From: a virus
Direction: 5' to 3' (one strand)
DNA: 58,630 bases
IMG/VR virus record: IMGVR_UViG_3300027861_000034
Location: 1-58,630 of that record
Part shown: one piece after another, positions 51,760 to 58,630 of the stretch
How positions within the stretch are numbered: the first letter of the stretch is position 1
Layout: every line of letters starts with the position of its first letter
Position numbers and translations under genes: made by a program
Notes under the pieces: model-generated
Seen by the model: only the letters and a program-made list of their open reading frames with translations
What the model was told of the DNA's origin: nothing
The model's database searches: none

Positions 51760-53412
51760 ATGAGTAATTTACAGGATTTTAGTGTTGAGCAAATAACAAA
51801 GGCAAGTAAGGAATTTTTGCCGACGTTGGATTTGGGTAGTGGTACAGCTATTGAGTTAGCAAGTAAGGTACGGGCTAATTTGAAGTTTAAGCCATTTACA
51901 GAGCAGTCATTGGTGCAATGGATAGAAGCTGGTGGCAAGGAAAGTGAGAAGCCTAAGCCACAAGATAAGAGTCAAGACGATACACCTTTTGACGATACTC
52001 CAGCACCACAGTCACAAACTAAGAAACCTCATGCAAGTGAGAAGCCTCAGAGCGATAAGGCTAAAGAAGTTGAGCAGAAAATGCAGGAAGCTATGAAGGC
52101 TATGCAAGAGGCAATGGAGGAAAAGCATGAACAAGAGTCTCAAAAGCAATCTCAAGAGGAAGCTGATGAGCGGTACGTATTGCAAGATGATTACAATGTA
52201 GATAAAGAAAAGATTGCTACTGAATTTGAGTCTATTGATCAAGACTTAGAGGAATTGTGTACAGCTGTAGACAAAGTTACTGAACAAATCAAATCTATTG
52301 ACAAGTCAGTAAAGAAAATTGAGATTGTAACTCCCGAACAACCTAAGCCAGTTGATGTAGGCGTAGCTCACTGGACTGTACCGGTGATAAGTAAGGCGGT
52401 ATATAAAGGCGTGCACCTAACCTTAGTAGGGCCAGCTGGTAGTGGTAAGACAACGGCATGTCACCAAGTAGCACAAGGTTTGGAGATGGACTATCACCCA
52501 ATGTCAGTAGGGCCACAAACTACAAAGTCTGATTTGATGGGATACAAGGACGCTCACGGTGTGTACCATGATACTCCAGTAAGAAAGGCATTTGAGCACG
52601 GTGGCTTATTGCTACTAGATGAGATGGATTCTGCTAATGCTGGTGTACTTACTATTCTGAATAGTTTACTGGCTAATGGACTATGCTCATTCCCCGATAA
52701 GACTGTTGATATGCACAAAGATTTCCGCTGTATCACGGCCTGTAATACGTTTGGAAGGGGCGCAGATAGGATGTATGTAGGTCGTAATCAGTTGGATGCG
52801 GCGACTTTGGATAGGTTCGGAGTGCTGGATTTTGACTATGACGAAGCCTTAGAAGCTATTATAATCGGTGTTCAACCTAAGGAAGCTCAAAAGGAATGGA
52901 AGTTTCAGAAGACACGTACAGTCTCAAGTGAGGAATGGTTGGCTCGTGTTCAACACTACCGTAAACGTGCCGGAGAATTGAAGCAACGTATGGTTATCAG
53001 TCCAAGAGCAGTGATCAACGGTAACAAGCTATTGGATATGGTGCTTACTGTTGGTGATGTCGAAGATATATGTGTGTTCAAAGGTGTTGATAATGAGATT
53101 AAACGTAAGCTCAAAGAGGGTTTTAAGTTTGATGATGGTAAGAAAAAGAAAACACCTAAATCGAAAGCCGATGCTGGCGGTGGTAATGGTGTGTGGATTG
53201 AGCACAAAGGTGGTAAGATGCCGGTGAGTGGGGACACGTTGGTTGATATAAGATTTGCTGATGAAAGTGATAGGTCAACCGACCAAGGTAAACAAGCTAG
53301 AAATTGGAGTTGGCGTTGGAGTGGTACACCTAGAGATAGCAATATTACAGCTTACCGTATATCACTACCTAAGACTGTTGAGAAAACAGAGGATGATCCG
53401 TTCGACTTCTGA
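51760..53412 (+). CDS. AAA+ ATPase, MoxR/CbbQ-like (550 aa)
   Basis: A Lys/Gln-rich coiled N-terminal part (1-190) precedes an AAA_5-type domain: Walker A GPAGSGKT (224-231), Walker B LLLLDEMD (283-290), sensor 1 in ACNTFGRG (about 327-334) and an arginine in LDRFG. MoxR-type ATPases remodel protein complexes together with a VWA partner, and the next gene may be that partner. After the DDPFDF stop (TGA at 53410) the same frame runs on for 27 codons to a TAA at 53496. An internal palindrome lies at 52257-52272. Confidence 0.85.
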   Translation: MSNLQDFSVEQITKASKEFLPTLDLGSGTAIELASKVRANLKFKPFTEQSLVQWIEAGGKESEKPKPQDKSQDDTPFDDTPAPQSQTKKPHASEKPQSDKAKEVEQKMQEAMKAMQEAMEEKHEQESQKQSQEEADERYVLQDDYNVDKEKIATEFESIDQDLEELCTAVDKVTEQIKSIDKSVKKIEIVTPEQPKPVDVGVAHWTVPVISKAVYKGVHLTLVGPAGSGKTTACHQVAQGLEMDYHPMSVGPQTTKSDLMGYKDAHGVYHDTPVRKAFEHGGLLLLDEMDSANAGVLTILNSLLANGLCSFPDKTVDMHKDFRCITACNTFGRGADRMYVGRNQLDAATLDRFGVLDFDYDEALEAIIIGVQPKEAQKEWKFQKTRTVSSEEWLARVQHYRKRAGELKQRMVISPRAVINGNKLLDMVLTVGDVEDICVFKGVDNEIKRKLKEGFKFDDGKKKKTPKSKADAGGGNGVWIEHKGGKMPVSGDTLVDIRFADESDRSTDQGKQARNWSWRWSGTPRDSNITAYRISLPKTVEKTEDDPFDF

Positions 53413-53496
53413 AGGCGTGAATATGAGTACTCTTTTGATACTGCTGAAGATAAGTGGTATCAAGAGTTTGAGGCTAGACAAGATAAATACAAGTAA
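53413..53496 (+). other. in-frame open extension after the AAA+ stop
   Basis: 27 codons following TGA read RREYEYSFDTAEDKWYQEFE and end KYK before TAA. The composition is protein-like, and the next palindromic site begins three bases after this TAA, the spacing seen after genuine stops elsewhere in the operon. No ATG, GTG or TTG start lies in this frame. Confidence 0.5.
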
Positions 53497-53498
53497 CT

Positions 53499-53514
53499 GT
53501 GTACAGCTGTATAC
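53499..53514. promoter_or_regulatory. palindromic site GTGTACA-GC-TGTATAC
   Basis: Sits between TAA at 53496 and the AGAGGATGAT ribosome site of the VWA-like gene. Confidence 0.8.
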
Positions 53515-53526
53515 AAAGAGGATGAT

Positions 53527-54387
53527 ATGAAATTAACTGAGACTAAGAAAGGTAAAAAGAAACTGACTCACTATGAGTTTGCTAGTCTCGCTGAGCTGGC
53601 TGACCATATAGAGGACTTACCTATTGACTATGACCGTGCAAGTATGGAGAAACCGGATAGTAAGTGGGCTGGCTGTGACTTTCCTACTGCTATAAGTAAG
53701 GCACAAACTGGTGATCCTTTACTAGCTGAGAAGCTGGCACATAAGGTTGATGCTGTTGAGTCATTGCTAGATAGTGAGGGTGTCGAGATAATCAGAGATG
53801 TGATAGGTGATTTCTTTGATATAGGTACGGTATTAAGTGGTGAACCGGAGTGCTGGTGGCGTGAGGAACTATCACCTCAAAAGGATACGATAAGGATTGA
53901 ATGTGCCTTTAGTTTATCAGCTAGTATAAGTGAGGATATGCTTATGAACAGGGGTGGTGCTGTAGTTGCTTTATGTGACAGCTTAGCTGATGCTGGGTAT
54001 GGTGTTGACCTAAGAATGGTGGCTGGTATTGAGTATAGTGGTAACTATTTCATGGTTGATGTAGGTGTATCATGTAAGCCGTTAGACATAGACTCTGTTG
54101 CATTCTGTCTGGCTCACCCTGCTACATTAAGGCGATTGGTATTTGGTCTTATGGAAACACACTACAATAAGATTAACTGTGGTGATGGATACGGTAAGCC
54201 GTGTGACTACTACAATGCTGATGGCAAGAGAGATAAGGAAGGCATTCACTTTGTATCTAATACTAACAAGGCATTCAACAAGTATAACTTTAGAGATGTA
54301 GAGGAAGCTGAGAAGCACGTAGTTAGAATGATTGAGAAGTACAATGAGTTAACAAAAAATAACGAACCATTATTCTTGGAGGGATAG
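53527..54387 (+). CDS. VWA-like partner of the AAA+ protein (286 aa)
   Basis: The second half has a Rossmann-like pattern that opens with RIECAFSLSASISEDML, a degenerate MIDAS-type D/S-x-S arrangement, then a helix and the strand YGVDLRMVAGIEYSG, as in von Willebrand A domains. Pairing of MoxR ATPases with VWA proteins is widespread, including in phages such as N4. The first half is basic and unassigned. Family match is by pattern only. Confidence 0.55.
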   Translation: MKLTETKKGKKKLTHYEFASLAELADHIEDLPIDYDRASMEKPDSKWAGCDFPTAISKAQTGDPLLAEKLAHKVDAVESLLDSEGVEIIRDVIGDFFDIGTVLSGEPECWWREELSPQKDTIRIECAFSLSASISEDMLMNRGGAVVALCDSLADAGYGVDLRMVAGIEYSGNYFMVDVGVSCKPLDIDSVAFCLAHPATLRRLVFGLMETHYNKINCGDGYGKPCDYYNADGKRDKEGIHFVSNTNKAFNKYNFRDVEEAEKHVVRMIEKYNELTKNNEPLFLEG

Positions 54388-54389
54388 GT

Positions 54390-54572
54390 ATGAGTTACTT
54401 AGTAATACAACACAAAGGCGATGGACATAAGGTACCTCTTGCTATACATGGCGAATTGGAAACCGCTAATGATCATAAGGATTGGTGTACATCTAATTGT
54501 ATTGATGAGGCGAGTGATGATTTTTTCTATATAGTAGAACTTAATGGTGTTGAACAAAAGAGAGGATATTAA
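54390..54572 (+). CDS. hypothetical protein (60 aa)
   Basis: GGAGGGATAGGT before ATG. Short strands with two Cys (CTSNC). Directly follows the VWA-like gene. Unknown. Confidence 0.55.
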   Translation: MSYLVIQHKGDGHKVPLAIHGELETANDHKDWCTSNCIDEASDDFFYIVELNGVEQKRGY

Positions 54573-54573
54573 A

Positions 54574-54942
54574 ATGAATAAGATAATAAAGATAGACAGT
54601 AAAACAAAAACAATGGAAGTCCTTGCGCTTAAAGCGAATACAGCTGTAGACAGTTCTGTACAGTCAACACATATGAGAGAGTTGATAGGGTGTAATTACT
54701 TTGAACACGCTGTACTGGGTGGCAACATCGACATTTGGTTTGATGAAGAGTATCAGCTACATGAAGAGCATGAAGGGTACGGGTTTAAACTTCCAAACTT
54801 TGAGCAACCTGTGCTAGGTAATGCAATCATAACAGCCTTTGATGAAGAGGGTAATACAATGGGCTTAGAGAATGCCAATGAGTTGGCTAGGTTTATGATG
54901 ACAGTAATACAGTTCGGACAATCTAAAAAGAAGGAGGAATAG
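54574..54942 (+). CDS. DUF3846-like protein (122 aa)
   Basis: AGAGGATATTAAA before ATG sets the start at 54574. A small alpha/beta layout with MRELIGCNYFEHAVLGGNID, then a strand GNAIITAFDEEGNTMGL, resembles DUF3846 proteins found in phages. Role unknown. A degenerate palindromic site (54636-54651) lies in the gene. Confidence 0.55.
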   Translation: MNKIIKIDSKTKTMEVLALKANTAVDSSVQSTHMRELIGCNYFEHAVLGGNIDIWFDEEYQLHEEHEGYGFKLPNFEQPVLGNAIITAFDEEGNTMGLENANELARFMMTVIQFGQSKKKEE

Positions 54943-55209
54943 ATGTTGTATGATCTAAAGAAGTTGAGGCGTAGACTAGGTATCAAGGTACCGGAGATAG
55001 TAGAGAAATTTAACCTACATAACAGACAGATAGTGTACTACTGGGAACGCAAGAAGCAGTATCCGGAGTACGTCAAGGAGTGGATGGATAAGAAAGAGGA
55101 CGATATGAAAGCCTTCAATAATAAGGCTTCACTTAGAGCAATTGACGAGAGACTAAAACGATTAGAAAAAAAGATAGGAGGTTCAGATGTTTCGACCACT
55201 GAGAAGTAA
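54943..55209 (+). CDS. small HTH protein with coiled-coil tail (88 aa)
   Basis: AAGGAGGAATAG before ATG. Residues 2-40 (LKKLRRRLGIKVPEIVEKFN then IVYYWERKKQYP) form a Cro/YdaS-like helix-turn-helix; a coiled coil follows. It is a good candidate for an early regulator, and for the protein that reads the palindromes. It overlaps the annealing-protein gene by 23 bases. Confidence 0.65.
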   Translation: MLYDLKKLRRRLGIKVPEIVEKFNLHNRQIVYYWERKKQYPEYVKEWMDKKEDDMKAFNNKASLRAIDERLKRLEKKIGGSDVSTTEK

Positions 55210-55666
55210 TGAGATAGAATGTAGGGTTCAATCAGTAAAGGCTAACGGGTTTGTAATGTTGCTATACAAGGACGCTCGATGCGATATGTCTATACTTGAT
55301 GAGACAGTCGGCCCACTCAATTGGATGCGCTCACATTCAAGGGAAAACGCTAACTGTACTGTGTCTATATTTAACAAAGAGATAGGGCAATGGATAGGCA
55401 AGGAGGATACAGGTACTAAATCCAACACCGAAGCTGAGAAAGGTATGGCTTCTGACTCGTTCAAAAGGGCGTGTTTTAATTGGGGTATAGGCCGTGAATT
55501 ATATACAGCTCCATTCGTTTGGATTAATCAGATGCAATATGTCAAGAACGGTAAGGTTTATGAGAAGTTTTCAGTAGCTCACTTGGCTGTTGAGAATGGA
55601 GAGATAACACAGTTGGCTATAGCTGATAGTCGTGGAACAGTAATCTATAAATACAATTGCCAGTAA
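55187..55666 (+). CDS. Rad52-type single-strand annealing protein (159 aa)
   Basis: The Rad52/22 N-terminal fold is recognisable: VQSVKANGFVMLLYKDARCD, then WMRSHSRENANCTVSIFNKE, GTKSNTEAEKGMASDSFKRA and FNWGIGRELYTAPFVWI. It would anneal complementary single strands produced by the YqaJ exonuclease encoded downstream. GGAGG lies six bases upstream of the ATG. Confidence 0.87.
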   Translation: MFRPLRSNEIECRVQSVKANGFVMLLYKDARCDMSILDETVGPLNWMRSHSRENANCTVSIFNKEIGQWIGKEDTGTKSNTEAEKGMASDSFKRACFNWGIGRELYTAPFVWINQMQYVKNGKVYEKFSVAHLAVENGEITQLAIADSRGTVIYKYNCQ

Positions 55667-55668
55667 TC

Positions 55669-55684
55669 GTGTACAGCTGTATAC
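55669..55684. promoter_or_regulatory. palindromic site GTGTACA-GC-TGTATAC
   Basis: Between the annealing-protein stop and AAAAGGAGAAG of the next gene. Confidence 0.8.
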
Positions 55685-55698
55685 AAAAGGAGAAGATA

Positions 55699-55821
55699 AT
55701 GAGTGAAGTAATTGAGTTGCCGTTGAGTGTGTACAATGATGTAGAGTTCGTTGATACCGTTAAGGTTACGACCCTTTGGTCTGATGGTGATAATATAACA
55801 TTTAAAGTAGAGGAGAAGTAA
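55699..55821 (+). CDS. hypothetical protein (40 aa)
   Basis: AAAGGAGAAGATA before ATG. Strand-rich and acidic. It lies between a palindromic site and the next ribosome site. Unknown. Confidence 0.5.
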   Translation: MSEVIELPLSVYNDVEFVDTVKVTTLWSDGDNITFKVEEK

Positions 55822-55822
55822 G

Positions 55823-56047
55823 ATGAGTAATCACAACGCAGAAACATCAAAGCTATTCAAGCAAAGATACACTTCGCAGAACATTATATCAGAGAAGCAA
55901 CGACAACAGATAGAGAAGCTAGAGGAGGAGGTAGCAGTACTAAAACATACTGTAATTCGTGTACATAATACAGCGCAATTAGCCGGTGACTTTCCATCAA
56001 AACAGACGATGGTAGATATAGTTAACTTGTGTGATACTGTACTATAA
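55823..56047 (+). CDS. hypothetical coiled-coil protein (74 aa)
   Basis: GAGGAGAAGTAAG before ATG. A central coiled coil (KQRQQIEKLEEEVAVLKHTV) between short polar ends. Located between the recombination genes. Confidence 0.55.
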   Translation: MSNHNAETSKLFKQRYTSQNIISEKQRQQIEKLEEEVAVLKHTVIRVHNTAQLAGDFPSKQTMVDIVNLCDTVL

Positions 56048-56097
56048 GTTTGAGGGTAAATAATAGGTCAGTTAGACCGCAAAAATGGAGAAGAGAA

Positions 56098-57006
56098 ATG
56101 AGTAAAGATAGACTAGAGTGGTTGGAGAATCGCAAGAAGGGTGTTGGTGGTTCTGAGATAGCAAGTATATGTGGGCTGAGCAAGTGGGCTACACCTAAAG
56201 ATGTATGGGATAGTAAGCTGGGTAACGTGCCTGTATCAGATGAAATGACTACGGCTCAATTGTTTGGTACATTGGCTGAGCCTATAATCGTTGAGATGTT
56301 TGAGCGTAAAACAGGGCTACACGTAACGACAGGATGTGATCAAGTTACTGATGCTAATTACCATTATATGCTGGCTAACGTGGATGGTATCATTGCGAGT
56401 GAGGGTTGCATCTTTGAGGCTAAGACTGCATCTGCATTTATGGCTGGTGATTGGGGAACTGAAGATACAGAAGAGATTCCTATCGGTTACTACCTACAAG
56501 TCCAACACTATATGGGCGTGCTGAACATGAACAAGGCGTATGTAGCGGTGTTGATCGGTAACGCTGACTTCAGAGTATATACTATCCAAAGAGATGATAC
56601 AGTTATCAAGCGTATTAGATTGGCTTGTAAGACGTTTTGGGAGGACTTCGTAGAAAAGAAGGTACAACCTCCACTTACTGTAGATGAGACTATTAGCGAG
56701 GCTTGCAACGTAATACAGGGCGCAATCATTCATACTACTCCATTGGTAGAGGTAGCACTATCTGATCTTAAGGAGTTGAAGGCTCAAGAGAAGGTTCTTA
56801 AAGCTGACATCAAAGACCAAGAGAATATTGTTAAGGCTCACATTGGAGAGAATGAGATACTAGTCAACGCTGATGGTGGTACGCTGGCAACGTGGAAACA
56901 GTCAGTATCAAATAGGTTTGACTCAAAGGTGTTCAAGAGTGACAACCCCGAAACATATAATCAATACTGCTTTGAATCTGCATCCCGTAGATTCCTAGTT
57001 AAATAA
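56098..57006 (+). CDS. YqaJ-family exonuclease / viral recombinase (302 aa)
   Basis: A PD-(D/E)xK nuclease, starting at 56098 after GGAGAAGAGAA. Motifs: VGGSEIASICGLSKW near the start, GTLAEPIIVEMFERKTG with E61, ANVDG with D96, and FEAKTAS with E107 and K109. It digests one strand of double-stranded ends; with the annealing protein it forms a Red/RecET-like pair. The C-terminal ~100 residues are helical. Confidence 0.9.
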   Translation: MSKDRLEWLENRKKGVGGSEIASICGLSKWATPKDVWDSKLGNVPVSDEMTTAQLFGTLAEPIIVEMFERKTGLHVTTGCDQVTDANYHYMLANVDGIIASEGCIFEAKTASAFMAGDWGTEDTEEIPIGYYLQVQHYMGVLNMNKAYVAVLIGNADFRVYTIQRDDTVIKRIRLACKTFWEDFVEKKVQPPLTVDETISEACNVIQGAIIHTTPLVEVALSDLKELKAQEKVLKADIKDQENIVKAHIGENEILVNADGGTLATWKQSVSNRFDSKVFKSDNPETYNQYCFESASRRFLVK

Positions 57007-57009
57007 ACT

Positions 57010-57025
57010 GTATACAACTGTACAC
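57010..57025. promoter_or_regulatory. palindromic site GTATACA-AC-TGTACAC
   Basis: Three bases after the YqaJ stop and directly before AAAGGAGAATAGAG. Confidence 0.8.
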
Positions 57026-57039
57026 AAAGGAGAATAGAG

Positions 57040-57432
57040 ATGAATATGAAAGCAGAGATGAATGCAATACTAAATGAGATGGACGCAAGTGAGATTGATG
57101 TAAGTGCAATGAGAAGGCCGGAAGGTATGACTGAAACAGAGCATCGTGAGGCTTTAGTTAGTGAAGTGTCAGAGATGATAGCATGTGTTGCTACTGGAAT
57201 TAAGATAGCACTAACTGGTAAGGATGGATTCAAAAACCTAAAGGAGTTTGATGAGTTTATTCATAAGTTTAGAAAATCAACCAATACTCTTGATGATATG
57301 ACTGAAAGACTTGCAATGATTATGAGTGTTAAGATCAGTGAGTCCGGTGATGAGGGAGTACAATTTTTAAAAGGCATGAAACTAGAAGTCCTAGACATGC
57401 TTAAAAAACAAATAACAAACGAAGGAGAGTAG
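57040..57432 (+). CDS. hypothetical protein (130 aa)
   Basis: AAAGGAGAATAGAG before ATG. Mostly helical and charged; lies between the exonuclease and SSB-like genes. No family recognised. Confidence 0.55.
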   Translation: MNMKAEMNAILNEMDASEIDVSAMRRPEGMTETEHREALVSEVSEMIACVATGIKIALTGKDGFKNLKEFDEFIHKFRKSTNTLDDMTERLAMIMSVKISESGDEGVQFLKGMKLEVLDMLKKQITNEGE

Positions 57433-57436
57433 AGAG

Positions 57437-57634
57437 ATGGTAACAGTATCAGAGGTAATGGCAGAGAAAGCAGTGTTGGAACTAAGAGTATCAGCATTGG
57501 CAAAGGTATCGGGTGATAAGCGTAAGGTGTTGACAGCTAACGAGAAGCGAGCACTAGGGGTTATCCTTAGTGAAGAGTCAGCTAAGCTAGAGTCATACAT
57601 GGGAACACAACTAACAGTAGCAGAGGTGGTATAA
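57437..57634 (+). CDS. hypothetical protein (65 aa)
   Basis: AGGAGAGTAGAGAG before ATG. Helical with a conserved-looking KRALGVILSEESAKLESY segment. The stop overlaps the SSB-like start (TAATG), implying coupled expression. Confidence 0.55.
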   Translation: MVTVSEVMAEKAVLELRVSALAKVSGDKRKVLTANEKRALGVILSEESAKLESYMGTQLTVAEVV

Positions 57635-58041
57635 TGGAACAGGAACAAAAGGTTTGGGTCGGTGGTATCTTCTTTAAGAAGCACACGTTCTCTAATGGTG
57701 GGTCACAGATTAAGGCATGGAGTCCTAACGTAGATGAGTTATGCGCTTGGCTACAGGCTAACAAGAAGGCTGATGGTACTATCGCTTTTAATGTCGGTGG
57801 CAGTAAGGTTCCTCGTATGGACGATAAGGGTAATGAGAAGCTGAACGCAAGCCTAGACACTTGGGAGCCAGCAGGAGGGGGGCAAGCTCAACAGCAGTTT
57901 GGTCAAGCACCTCAACAGCCTATTCAGACTCCGGCTCCACAGCAAGGGTATCAGCAAGCACCACAAGGGCAGTCTGCACCACCACAATATCAGCAAGGTG
58001 TAGCTCCACAATATGCTCCGCCCCAAACCCCACAAGGTTGA
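57634..58041 (+). CDS. SSB-like protein, stops short of its acidic tail
   Basis: A folded N-terminal domain of ~75 residues (GGIFFKKHTFSNGGSQIKAW start, KLNASLDTWEP end) is followed by a Gln/Pro-rich flexible linker, the layout of single-strand binding proteins. The frame stops at TGA (58039-58041), yet the next 15 in-frame codons end in DDDIIPF, nearly the E. coli SSB tip DDDIPF. Without the tail it would bind DNA but not recruit partners. Location beside annealing and exonuclease genes supports the role. Either TGA is read through, or it is a mutation or error. Confidence 0.65.
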   Translation: MEQEQKVWVGGIFFKKHTFSNGGSQIKAWSPNVDELCAWLQANKKADGTIAFNVGGSKVPRMDDKGNEKLNASLDTWEPAGGGQAQQQFGQAPQQPIQTPAPQQGYQQAPQGQSAPPQYQQGVAPQYAPPQTPQG

Positions 58042-58089
58042 CTCACTGATGTGGCTACAGATGTAGACGATGATATTATACCTTTTTAG
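58042..58089 (+). other. in-frame SSB-type acidic tail beyond the stop
   Basis: Reads LTDVATDVDDDIIPF then TAG (58087-58089), in the frame of the SSB-like gene. A palindrome-like site (58053-58068, one mismatch) overlaps it. Two direct repeats AGTCCGGTAACT / AGTCCGATAACT follow at 58088 and 58129. Confidence 0.65.
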
Positions 58090-58249
58090 TCCGGTAACTC
58101 ATTATACTGAGCAGTAATTAACAACAGGCAGTCCGATAACTAGTCCGTTTGAGGGCTGTCTTAATTCAATAGAGATAGAGATTATGGAATGTCACGGTTG
58201 AGTTTAAGACATTTAAGCAAAGAGAAATTTTAAAACAAATGAGGTAGAA

Positions 58250-58441
58250 ATGATACCATTTGAGAGAGATATGGAGCATAAGGTAAGCGAGGTTATATGT
58301 GTTCAGTGTTCGACTCGTTGGATATGTGTAAGGCCGACAGATGTGCAACTCAAAGACATTGAATGTCAGAATTGTGGTTGTGGGTATGTAGTTGAAACAG
58401 GGCAAGATATAAAAAGAGAATGCAGTGTGTGGAAAGGCTGA
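58250..58441 (+). CDS. zinc-ribbon protein (63 aa)
   Basis: GAGGTAGAA before ATG. CVQC (18-21) and CQNCGC (40-45) form a zinc ribbon. Another frame overlapping the 3' end (from GTG 58425 to TAA 58499) reads CGKAELF and CAECWEVFNP, possibly a lost or shifted extension. Confidence 0.6.
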   Translation: MIPFERDMEHKVSEVICVQCSTRWICVRPTDVQLKDIECQNCGCGYVVETGQDIKRECSVWKG

Positions 58442-58503
58442 ACTATTCGATAACGATGTCGATATATGCGCAGAGTGTTGGGAAGTATTTAATCCGTAAA
58501 ACC

Positions 58504-58630
58504 AACAATGAGGTGATATAATGTTAAGACCATGCCCGTTTTGTGGGAGTAAAGCAAACCTGTACGAGACAGAAGGGAAAGACTGGGTTGTTGAGTGCAC
58601 AGGTAGGAAATGCGAAGTATTACTTTTTGA
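58504..58630. repeat. 127-bp repeat, terminal copy
   Basis: Identical to 16212-16338 and ending exactly at the last base of the window. Its length equals a k-mer size widely used in assembly, so it may mark a graph junction rather than a real duplication. Confidence 0.95.
58521..58630 (+). CDS. Lar-like zinc-finger protein, cut by the window end
   Basis: The first 36 codons of the Lar-like gene, identical to those at 16229. The rest is beyond the window, or is the copy at 16229 if part B is circular. Confidence 0.8.
   Translation, partial: MLRPCPFCGSKANLYETEGKDWVVECTGRKCEVLLF

Noticed and set aside
53255-53530. 91-aa frame overlapping the end of the AAA+ gene
   Set aside because: Composition looks like an out-of-frame shadow, and it runs through a palindromic site and a ribosome site.
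16229-58630. Repeat taken as phage terminal redundancy of the whole window
   Set aside because: The repeat joins the end to an internal position, not to base 1, so it is not a terminal repeat of the full window.

Overview
The window is tailed-phage DNA: low GC, densely packed short genes with strong AGGAG-type ribosome binding sites, a terminase/portal/capsid/tail/internal-virion block and phage replication and recombination genes. There is no integrase, no recognisable CI-type repressor, no rRNA and no tRNA. The T7/BPP-1-like short-tail proteins suggest a podovirus of a Gram-negative host, but the host cannot be named from the sequence.

It looks like two pieces joined at a shared gene. Positions 1-16338 (part A) carry one set of forward genes: a DnaD/O-like initiator, a DnaC-like loader, a DnaB-type helicase with a zinc-ribbon insertion, a phage Dam methylase, a sliding clamp, and many tiny, often cysteine-rich proteins. 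Positions 16212-58630 (part B) are a second, compositionally different phage. The last 127 bases of the window (58504-58630) repeat 16212-16338 exactly, at the start of a Lar-like zinc-finger gene. Closing on that repeat makes part B a circle of 42,292 bp. As a circle its layout is simple. A 1.8-kb intergenic region (48556-50358) with iteron-like and palindromic repeats separates two divergent transcription units. The leftward unit (48.5 kb down to 20.9 kb) carries an HTH protein, TerS, TerL, portal, scaffold, capsid, tail tube, internal virion proteins and fibres. The rightward unit (50.4 kb to 58.6 kb, continuing through 16.3 kb to 20.9 kb) carries an AAA+/VWA-like pair, a Rad52-type annealing protein, a YqaJ exonuclease, an SSB-like protein, RusA, MazG, an O-like protein and a DnaB helicase. 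The two units converge on a hairpin terminator at 20899-20932.

Part B has its own signature: about twenty copies of a 16-bp palindrome, GTNTACANNTGTANAC, many lying between a stop codon and the next ribosome binding site. I saw none in part A. This supports two separate genomes and suggests a genome-wide regulatory site. Other notable points are two part-B genes (SSB-like and AAA+) whose reading frame stays open past an in-frame TGA into convincing protein sequence, including a canonical SSB acidic tail; candidate origin repeats; a hairpin-rich intergenic segment; and two damaged small genes in part A. No endolysin, DNA polymerase or RNA polymerase could be recognised.
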